Shown here piece by piece: positions 1 to 4,696 of a DNA stretch of 5,351 bases. This DNA is from Chloroflexota bacterium (lineage in GTDB: Bacteria; Chloroflexota; Anaerolineae; DTPP01): assembly GCA_012514615.1 (NCBI GenBank), contig JAAYZY010000160.1, positions 1 through 5,351 of the forward strand, read 5' to 3'. The notes under the pieces are model-generated. The model made no database searches and had not been told where the DNA came from. It saw only the letters and a list, made by a program, of their open reading frames with translations. Position numbers and translations under genes: made by a program. How positions within the stretch are numbered: position 1 is the stretch's first letter; each line of letters starts with the position of its first letter.

Positions 1-722
1 ACGCGCGCCACCAGCGTCACGTTACGCCCGATGTAGCTCAGGCCGCGGACGGTGATGCCGCTGTTGGGGTCGGCCCCGCTGTGGAACGCCGCCAAGATCA
101 CGTGCTGGGCCGGATCGACCCTCGCCGCCGCCTGGGCCAGGACCGTGGGGGCCAACAGCCCTTGGGCCGCGCTCAGGTCGCGACCCTGCGCCACCACCAG
201 CATCGACCGCATCGGCATCGGCCCTTCGGCCATCCCCTGAGCCAGGGTGACAAAGGGGATCGGCTCGCCCGGTTGGATCGCCGCGCCCTTGTCGCTTGGC
301 AGCAGCGTCAGCCCGCCTTCGGTCATGGGCGTTTCCACCGCCGGCGGCTTCACCACCGGCTCGCCGCCTTCAGCCTGCGGCGTCGCGGGCAGGGGGCTAT
401 CCCACGCGCCGCTGACAGGCGTCACCGGCAGCGGCGTCGACGGCATGGCTGTGGGCCACGGCGTCCACGAGGGCGCGGCGGTGGGCTGCGCCGTGGGGCT
501 GGGGACCGCCGGCAGCGGCGTGGGTGAGGCCGTGGGTTGCGCCGGCTGCACTCGCACCGTGGGCGCCGCCGTGGCGATCACACCCTGGGCGTCAGGCCGG
601 GCTGTCGGCGCGGCGGTAGGCAGGCCCGGCACACAAGCCGCCGCCAACAACAGCGTCGCCGCCAGCGCGGCCAGAAAGGGGAATTCCCTCGTCACCCGAC
701 GACTTCCATCTCTCCGTCGCAT
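1..722 (-). CDS. Putative secreted lipoprotein with Pro/Thr-rich linker, C-terminus beyond window (possibly PrcB-like domain)
   Basis: The reading frame stays open from 722 to the left edge, giving 240 residues and no stop, so the gene is partial. The start is fixed by a strong AGGAGG (complement of 729-734) six bases before the ATG. The N-terminus MRRRDGSRRVTR is very basic, followed by a hydrophobic stretch (about residues 14-29) ending in LLLAAAC. Cys30 is therefore the probable lipidated residue, although the -3 position is Ala instead of Leu. Residues 31-135 are rich in Pro, Thr and Ala with PTAxP/SPTP-type runs, a flexible spacer that would hold the folded part away from the membrane. 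From about residue 137 the sequence becomes domain-like, with strand-like segments (PFVTLAQG, SMLVVAQG, HVILAAFHSG, SGITVRGLSYIGRNVTLVAR). The order 'VxxAxFxGxxPxxGxxVxxLxxxGxxVxLxAR' resembles the C-terminal domain of PrcB-family lipoproteins; this is tentative and rests on memory of the family. It would act at the outer face of the cell membrane. Confidence 0.8.
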   Translation of the reverse strand, partial: MRRRDGSRRVTREFPFLAALAATLLLAAACVPGLPTAAPTARPDAQGVIATAAPTVRVQPAQPTASPTPLPAVPSPTAQPTAAPSWTPWPTAMPSTPLPVTPVSGAWDSPLPATPQAEGGEPVVKPPAVETPMTEGGLTLLPSDKGAAIQPGEPIPFVTLAQGMAEGPMPMRSMLVVAQGRDLSAAQGLLAPTVLAQAAARVDPAQHVILAAFHSGADPNSGITVRGLSYIGRNVTLVAR

Positions 723-763
723 AGAACACCTCCTGCGGGCCTGCGCACGAGTGTCCACACTGC

Positions 764-792
764 TGTATAGGAAAGACGCGACCCCATGTGGA
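764..792 (-). promoter_or_regulatory. Candidate sigma70-type promoter for the lipoprotein gene
   Basis: On the minus strand, TCCACA (787-792, four of six matches to TTGACA) lies exactly 17 bases upstream of TATACA (764-769, four of six matches to TATAAT). Transcription would start near 757, leaving a leader of about 35 bases that includes the AGGAGG site. The match is moderate and the hexamers were found by eye. Read-through from the amidase gene is an alternative. Confidence 0.35.
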
Positions 793-810
793 CCTCTCCC
801 ATAGTTGAGA

Positions 811-828
811 GACGCTCCCGGGGGCGTC
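811..828. repeat. Near-perfect 18-bp GC palindrome between amidase and lipoprotein genes
   Basis: GACGC and GCGTC arms flank a CCCGGG core, with one mismatched pair. It lies 22 bases past the amidase stop on the minus strand. In RNA it could form a short hairpin, but no U-run follows on either strand, so it is not a standard intrinsic terminator. It could attenuate read-through into the lipoprotein gene or be a protein-binding site. Confidence 0.35.
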
Positions 829-849
829 GGGGTTCCCTACCGGCCCCAG

Positions 850-2151
850 CTACCCCAACTCGCCCAGCACCGCAGCCAGCGGCCCGGCCCAGGCCAAGAG
901 CCGTTCGTCGGCCATGAAGGGAGCCGCCACCTGCAGGCCCAGGGGCAGCCCGTTGGCCGCCCGCCCTGCTGGCAGCGTCACCACCGGCAGGCCGGCGTGG
1001 GTCCAGGGCAGGTTCATGGCCGAATCGCCGGTGCTGGAGATCCCCTCCGGAGCCGGGCCAGGCGCCGCCGGGCAGACCCAGAGGTCGATCCCCGCGTCGC
1101 GCATCTGCTCGTGCAGCTTGGCCCGCAGGTGGGCGCGTCCCTGGCGAGCCGCCGCCAGGTCTTCCGGTCGCACCGTCTGGCCCTCGCGGATCAGCGCCGC
1201 GGTCAGGGGGCGGTAGAGACCCTCGTAAGCGGTGAACCACTCGCGGTGCACCTCGGCCAGTTCGGCGGCGATCATCTGGCGGTGTCGGGCGGCCACCGCC
1301 TGGGGCTTGGTCAGGGCTGGCACCCGCTTCACCGTGTAGCCGGCCGCGGTCAAGTAGGCCACTTGGGCGTCGAAGCGCCCCAGCCCCTCCGCGGTCGCTT
1401 GCATCAGGTACGGCCCTTCTGGCACGCCCAACACCGGGCGACGGGTCACCGCCGCCGGCTCCCAAGCCCGGCAGAGCACCGCCGCGGCCAGGGCCATCCC
1501 CGCCGCGTCTGCCGTGAAGCAGCCGATATGGTCAGCGGACCGGGAGAACGGGATGACCCCCTCCGGCGAGATGCGGCCGTAGCTAGGCTTGTAGCCCACC
1601 ACCCCGCAGTAGGCCGCCGGGCGGATGACCGACCCCACCGTCTGCGTACCCAGGGCCAGGGCGCAGAAGCCGGCCGCCGCCGCCGCCGCCGACCCGCTGC
1701 TGGAGCCGCCAGGCGTGTGGCCCAGGTTGTGGGGGTTGCGCGTGGGGCCCGGCTCCAAGTAGGCGAACTCGGTGGTCACCGTCTTGCCTACGATGAGCGC
1801 GCCGGCCTGCCGCAAGTTGGTCACACACGCGGCTTCTGGGCCGTCGAACAGCGACGAGGGCAACGCCGTGCCGCAGCCGGTGGCGAAGCCCTCGACGCGG
1901 AAGATATCCTTGACCGCCAAGAAGGCGCCGAAGAGAGGGGGCCGCGCTGCCGGGTCCGGGTAGCGCTCCAGGAGGGCTTGCGCATCCCGGCGCAGACGAG
2001 CGCGACGATCCGCCTCAGGCAGGAACGCCTGCACCTGGGGGTCCAGCGCCTCCAGGCGATCGCAGACGGTCTCGACCTCTGCAAGCAGACTGCGTCGGCC
2101 GCTGCGCAGCGCGGGAACCTGATCGGCCAAGGGAAGCGATGCAGTGATCAT
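850..2151 (-). CDS. Amidase-signature family hydrolase (433 aa)
   Basis: This is a complete enzyme of the amidase signature family, whose members hydrolyse carboxamide C-N bonds with a Ser-cisSer-Lys triad. Candidate triad residues are Lys81 in LAVKDIF, Ser150 in PGGSSSGS and the nucleophile Ser174 in TQTVGSVIRPA. The 24-residue gap between the two serines equals that in fatty acid amide hydrolase and GatA. The block after the nucleophile (YCGVVGYKPSYGRIS) and the C-terminal block (NLPWTHAGLPVVTLPAG, then GLPLGLQVAAP) are also family hallmarks. There is no signal peptide, so it is probably cytoplasmic. I chose the ATG at 2151 because GGAGG (complement of 2160-2164) sits eight bases before it. 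An in-frame ATG at 2202 would add 17 residues, but it lies upstream of the predicted transcription start. No gatB or gatC is adjacent, and 433 residues is short for GatA, so a tRNA amidotransferase role is unlikely. Substrate unknown. The VGS variant of the usual GGS suggests a catabolic or general amidase. It is divergent from the aldo/keto reductase gene. Confidence 0.92.
   Translation of the reverse strand: MITASLPLADQVPALRSGRRSLLAEVETVCDRLEALDPQVQAFLPEADRRARLRRDAQALLERYPDPAARPPLFGAFLAVKDIFRVEGFATGCGTALPSSLFDGPEAACVTNLRQAGALIVGKTVTTEFAYLEPGPTRNPHNLGHTPGGSSSGSAAAAAAGFCALALGTQTVGSVIRPAAYCGVVGYKPSYGRISPEGVIPFSRSADHIGCFTADAAGMALAAAVLCRAWEPAAVTRRPVLGVPEGPYLMQATAEGLGRFDAQVAYLTAAGYTVKRVPALTKPQAVAARHRQMIAAELAEVHREWFTAYEGLYRPLTAALIREGQTVRPEDLAAARQGRAHLRAKLHEQMRDAGIDLWVCPAAPGPAPEGISSTGDSAMNLPWTHAGLPVVTLPAGRAANGLPLGLQVAAPFMADERLLAWAGPLAAVLGELG
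1673..1690. repeat. Six-copy GCC trinucleotide tract inside the amidase gene
   Basis: Six uninterrupted GCC units on the plus strand encode Ala155-Ala160 of the amidase, directly after the cis-Ser motif GGSSSGS. Alanine runs are normal at this place in amidases, but the near-identical codons (five GCG and one GCC) make the tract a simple-sequence repeat that could gain or lose a codon by slippage without breaking the frame. Confidence 0.75.
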
Positions 2152-2159
2152 GAGAACCG

Positions 2160-2164
2160 CCTCC
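2160..2164 (-). promoter_or_regulatory. Ribosome binding site that fixes the amidase start
   Basis: The complement reads GGAGG, eight bases before the ATG at 2151. The ATG 51 bases upstream (2202) has no comparable site and falls within the predicted promoter, so the shorter protein is preferred. Confidence 0.7.
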
Positions 2165-2192
2165 AACGTGAGGGTTGCGTGTCTGTATCCCC

Positions 2193-2221
2193 AGTGTAGC
2201 ACGAAAGCGGCGCCTGGACAA
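2193..2221 (-). promoter_or_regulatory. Sigma70-type promoter for the amidase gene
   Basis: On the minus strand, TTGTCC (2216-2221) and TACACT (2193-2198) are separated by exactly 17 bases and match the consensus hexamers at four of six positions each. Transcription would begin near 2186, giving a leader of about 35 bases with a GGAGG site. Its position between divergent genes supports it. Confidence 0.55.
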
Positions 2222-2243
2222 GAGGAGCGCGCCCCGCCTCAGC

Positions 2244-2272
2244 TTGCCCAGAGGAGGCGAAGACGGTATACT
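2244..2272 (+). promoter_or_regulatory. Sigma70-type promoter for the aldo/keto reductase gene
   Basis: TTGCCC (2244-2249) and TATACT (2267-2272, five of six matches to TATAAT) have an exact 17-base spacer. The start of transcription would be near 2279, leaving a leader of about 38 bases with GGGAGGAG. The -35 boxes of this promoter and the divergent amidase promoter are only 22 bases apart, so a regulator bound between them could affect both. Confidence 0.6.
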
Positions 2273-2316
2273 CACAGGCAGATCGGCGCACTCTGCCGCA
2301 ATGGGAGGAGCAACCT

Positions 2317-3177
2317 ATGATCCCCAAACACGCCTTCGGCCGCACCGGGCACATGAGCACACGCGTCATCTTCGGCGCATGGGCCTTCAACCAGGCCACC
2401 CAAGCCGAAGCCGACCGCACCATGGAGCTGCTCTTGCGCTGGGGGGTCAACCACATCGATACGGCCGCCAAGTACGGCGTCTCGGAAGAGCGGCTGGGGC
2501 CGTGGATGGAGCACCACCGGGACGACTTCTTCTTGGCCACCAAGACCGGCCAGCGCGACTACCGCGGGGCCCGGGAGGAGATCCACCGCTCGCTGGAGCG
2601 GCTGCGGGTGTCCCAAGTAGACCTGCTGCAGTTCCACAACATCATCCAGCCGCAGGACTGGGAGCAGGTCTTCGGCCCTGGCGGCGCGCTGGAGGCCGCC
2701 CTGGAAGCCCAGGAGCAGGGCCTCACTCGCTACATCGGCGCCACGGCACACGGCTGGACCGGCCCTCGGGTGCACCTGAAGAGCCTGGAACGGTTCCCTT
2801 TCGACTCCGTGCTGCTGGCCTGCAACTACTTGATGATGCAGAACGCCGACTTCGCCGCCGACTTCGCCCGCCTGACAGCCGTGTGCCAGGAACGCAACGT
2901 GGCCCTGCAGACCATGAAAGCGGTGGCCCGCCGGCCGTGGGGCGTCACGCAGGCTTGGGGCAACTCGTGGTATGACCCCATTACCGACCAGGCGGACATC
3001 GACCGCGCCGTACACTGGATGCTGGCGCGGCCTGGCGTCTTCCTCAGCACCATCGGCGAGATGGAGGTGCTACCCAAGGTGTTGGACGCCGCCAGCCGCT
3101 TCGCAGGGGCGCCTCCGGACGAAGAGATGCGGGAGATGGTGCAGCGTCTGGAGATGCAGAACATCTGGGAACTCTAG
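2317..3177 (+). CDS. Aldo/keto reductase family oxidoreductase (286 aa)
   Basis: Members of this family use NAD(P)H to reduce aldehydes and ketones in a TIM barrel. The classic N-terminal block is present (FGRTGHMSTRVIFGAWAF). All four residues of the catalytic tetrad can be placed: Asp48 in HIDTA, Tyr53 in AAKYGVSE, Lys76 in LATKTG and His107 in LLQFHNI. The substrate-side segment RSLERLRVSQVDLLQFHN is typical, and the tail motif FLSTIGEMEVLPKVLDAA matches the region that holds the cofactor phosphate. At 286 residues it is somewhat shorter than the usual 310-340, with little beyond the barrel. GGAGGAG lies six bases before the ATG, so the start is well supported. No signal peptide, so cytoplasmic. 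It is transcribed away from the amidase gene. The 81-bp gap to the next gene on the same strand would allow co-transcription. The substrate cannot be read from the sequence. Confidence 0.93.
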   Translation: MIPKHAFGRTGHMSTRVIFGAWAFNQATQAEADRTMELLLRWGVNHIDTAAKYGVSEERLGPWMEHHRDDFFLATKTGQRDYRGAREEIHRSLERLRVSQVDLLQFHNIIQPQDWEQVFGPGGALEAALEAQEQGLTRYIGATAHGWTGPRVHLKSLERFPFDSVLLACNYLMMQNADFAADFARLTAVCQERNVALQTMKAVARRPWGVTQAWGNSWYDPITDQADIDRAVHWMLARPGVFLSTIGEMEVLPKVLDAASRFAGAPPDEEMREMVQRLEMQNIWEL

Positions 3178-3194
3178 CCCCACACGCGCCTTCG

Positions 3195-3210
3195 GACCGC
3201 CGCGGCCGTC
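3195..3210. repeat. 16-bp GC palindrome downstream of the aldo/keto reductase gene
   Basis: A GAC...GTC outer arm and a GCCGCGGC core are symmetrical apart from one C:C pair. It begins 17 bases past the stop codon. It could form a hairpin in the transcript, but no U-run follows, so termination here is uncertain and read-through into the propeller gene remains possible. Confidence 0.3.
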
Positions 3211-3258
3211 TGAACCGGGTGAACGATGGACCACAGACCGCTGGCAAAGGGGGAGACC

Positions 3259-4470
3259 ATGGCCCGCACACCCGGTTGCACCCTGGGGCTTCTGGCCGCG
3301 CTGGTTGTGCTGGCGCTCCTCGGGCCCACCGCCGGCCTGGCCGCGACGACCTTCCCGTGGCAGATCGAGACGGCAGACGCCGGCCCAGGCGTCGGCAGCC
3401 ATAGCTCCTTGGCCTTGGATGCCGCCGGCCAACCCCACATCAGCTACTACGACGCGGCCAACGACGCCCTGAAGTACGCCCACAGGGCCGACGCAGTCTG
3501 GCTCGTGCACACGGTGGACGCCGGCGGCGTGGGACGTGTCAGCTCCCTGGCCCTGGACTCCCTAGGCCAGCCCCACATCGGTTACAGCGACGATGCCAAC
3601 AGCCTCGTCAAGTACGCCCGCTTGGCCGGCGTGGTCTGGCAGATTGAGACGGTGGACCCGCTGACTCTGGCCGGCCCTGATGTGTCGCTGGCCTTGGATG
3701 CCGCCGGCCAACCCCACATCAGCTACCACGACATGCTGGAAGACAACCTGCGCCACGCCTGGAGGCAAGGCAGCCAGTGGGCGCTGCAGACGGTGGACGC
3801 CGCCGGCTGGGTGGGGGAGGGCAGCTCCCTCGCCATCGACCCCTTGGGCCAGGTGCACATCAGTTACTACGACGCCAGCCGCCTGACCCTCAAGTATGCC
3901 CGCTACGACGGCGCGTCCTGGCAGATGGAGACGGTGGACCAGACCGGTTGGGTAGGCGAGAGAAGCTCCTTGGCGGTGGATGGGGTCGGGCGTCCGCACA
4001 TCAGCTACACCGACAGCGCGAGCGGCAGCCTGAAGGTTGCCAGCTACAACGGCGCGTCCTGGCTGGTGCAGACGGTGGATGCCACCGGCTGGGTGGGAGA
4101 GAACACATCCCTGGCCCTAAACCCCCACGGTCACCCCTACATCAGCTACTTCGACGGCGAGCGCGCCAGCCTGAAGCTGGCTTGGCACGACGGTCTGGCC
4201 TGGCGGATGGAGACGGTGGACGATTCTGGCTGGGCCGGCGAAACCAGCTCTCTGGCCCTGGACGCGGCCGGCCGGCCCCACATCAGCTATGCCGACGGCC
4301 TGGGCGAGCGCCTGCAGTACGCCCGCACCGACGCCGATGCCCCCACGCCCACGGCCACAGCCACGCCTACAGACGCCACCCCCCCGCCGCCCACCGCCAC
4401 CGCCACCGCGCCCGGGCTGACCTGGCGGGGGCTCCTCCCGCTCATCCTGCGGGGTCAGCAGGCCGGCTGA
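3259..4470 (+). CDS. Exported seven-repeat beta-propeller-like protein with Thr/Pro linker and C-terminal LPLILRG tail (403 aa)
   Basis: The N-terminus MARTPGC followed by a hydrophobic core (about residues 8-21) and a GLA-A site near residue 28 looks like a Sec signal peptide. Residues 34-361 are seven tandem repeats, six of 47 residues and one of 46, starting at Trp34, 81, 127, 174, 221, 268 and 315. The pattern is W-x3-TVD-x4-(W)-x-G-x3-SLALD-x2-G-xPHISY-x-D-x6-LKYA. The SLALD...HISYxD signature is common in bacterial and archaeal surface proteins of BNR/propeller type. Seven repeats of this length fit one closed seven-bladed propeller. Residues 362-385 are Pro/Thr/Ala-rich, and the last 18 residues contain WRGLLPLILRG, a tail like that seen on secreted Chloroflexota proteins. 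I chose the ATG at 3259 because AAAGGGGGAG precedes it. An in-frame ATG at 3226 would add 11 residues but has no clear site and puts charged residues before the signal peptide. No catalytic motif is visible; a binding or adhesive role is inference. Confidence 0.85.
   Translation: MARTPGCTLGLLAALVVLALLGPTAGLAATTFPWQIETADAGPGVGSHSSLALDAAGQPHISYYDAANDALKYAHRADAVWLVHTVDAGGVGRVSSLALDSLGQPHIGYSDDANSLVKYARLAGVVWQIETVDPLTLAGPDVSLALDAAGQPHISYHDMLEDNLRHAWRQGSQWALQTVDAAGWVGEGSSLAIDPLGQVHISYYDASRLTLKYARYDGASWQMETVDQTGWVGERSSLAVDGVGRPHISYTDSASGSLKVASYNGASWLVQTVDATGWVGENTSLALNPHGHPYISYFDGERASLKLAWHDGLAWRMETVDDSGWAGETSSLALDAAGRPHISYADGLGERLQYARTDADAPTPTATATPTDATPPPPTATATAPGLTWRGLLPLILRGQQAG
3358..4341 (+). 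repeat. Seven tandem ~141-bp coding repeats
   Basis: Units are 3358-3498, 3499-3636, 3637-3777, 3778-3918, 3919-4059, 4060-4200 and 4201-4341; the second is 138 bp and the others 141 bp. Units 4-6 share the GWVGE motif and unit 7 has GWAGE, while units 1-3 are more divergent before SLALD. Units 1 and 3 share an identical 38-bp stretch (3410-3447 and 3689-3726). Units 5 and 6 begin with the same 15-bp junction (ACGGCGCGTCCTGGC). Confidence 0.9.
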
Positions 4471-4521
4471 TAGCTTCTGGACCGGGCCTGATAGGTTTTG
4501 GCAGTTCCCCAGGAGTACAAT
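4468..4521 (+). promoter_or_regulatory. Promoter module 1 for the HMG-CoA reductase gene: two 12-bp boxes and a -10 element
   Basis: Box 1, GATAGCTTCTGG (4469-4480), and box 2, GATAGGTTTTGG (4490-4501), lie 21 bases apart on the same face of the helix. TACAAT (4516-4521) begins 26 bases after the start of box 2. There is no good TTGACA at the usual distance (AGGTTT stands there), so box 2 occupies the -35 zone, as an activator site would. The module starts on the TGA stop of the propeller gene. The regulator is unknown. Confidence 0.5.
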
Positions 4522-4540
4522 ACCGTTGGCATCGTGGGAG

Positions 4541-4594
4541 TGATGCGTTTTGGCGCGAGCCAGATAGCTTTTGGAAGCCCGCCGGCTGTACACT
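4541..4594 (+). promoter_or_regulatory. Promoter module 2 for the HMG-CoA reductase gene, a copy of module 1
   Basis: Boxes GATGCGTTTTGG (4542-4553) and GATAGCTTTTGG (4563-4574) are again 21 bases apart, and TACACT (4589-4594) again begins 26 bases after the start of the second box. Without gaps, 37 of 54 positions match module 1 at an offset of 73 bases. Transcription would start near 4601, giving a leader of about 96 bases. Confidence 0.5.
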
Positions 4595-4617
4595 GAGGCC
4601 ACACAGCAACGCACACC

Positions 4618-4637
4618 GCGGGCTTTTGTCTGCCCGC
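4618..4637 (+). promoter_or_regulatory. GC-rich hairpin in the HMG-CoA reductase leader
   Basis: GCGGGC (4618-4623) and GCCCGC (4632-4637) are perfectly complementary across an eight-base loop, TTTTGTCT. It would sit near the 5' end of a transcript from module 2. No U-run follows, so it is more likely a leader structure than a terminator. It may affect message stability or do nothing. Confidence 0.4.
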
Positions 4638-4645
4638 CTGACCGA

Positions 4646-4657
4646 CGGCCTAGGCCG
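4646..4657. repeat. Perfect 12-bp palindrome CGGCCTAGGCCG
   Basis: The sequence is its own reverse complement. It lies 40 bases before the preferred HMG-CoA reductase start and eight bases after the leader hairpin. A dimeric regulator could bind here, but GC-rich DNA gives such palindromes by chance at times. Confidence 0.35.
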
Positions 4658-4696
4658 GGGCTCCCATCCCAAGCCCAACGAGAGAGAATGCACACT

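Noticed and set aside
247..804. Plus-strand frame antisense to the lipoprotein (185 codons)
   Set aside because: The Gly/Ala/Val repeats are the complement of the Pro/Thr linker codons. The minus-strand frame has a perfect ribosome binding site, signal sequence and lipobox.
811..828. Intrinsic terminator for the amidase gene
   Set aside because: The palindrome can form only a short stem and no U-run follows on either strand, so it is listed as a palindrome only.
692..1465. Minus-strand frame of 257 codons overlapping the amidase 3' half and the lipoprotein start
   Set aside because: It is out of frame with both supported genes, has low-complexity Gly/Arg/Pro composition, and covers the promoter and ribosome binding site of the lipoprotein.
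850..2151. GatA subunit of the aspartyl/glutamyl-tRNA amidotransferase
   Set aside because: No gatB or gatC is adjacent, the protein is short for GatA, and the nucleophile region is of the GTQTVGS type. A general amidase call is safer.
805..2199. Long plus-strand open frame (464 codons) antisense to the amidase
   Set aside because: It is an exact antisense shadow of a clear amidase gene. Its translation is Arg/Gln/Gly/His-rich with no domain, typical of GC-rich DNA read on the wrong strand.
4498..4521. TTGGCA and TACAAT as a standard -35/-10 pair
   Set aside because: The spacer is only 12 bases, too short for a normal sigma70 promoter. The box-plus-minus-10 layout repeated at module 2 explains the region better.
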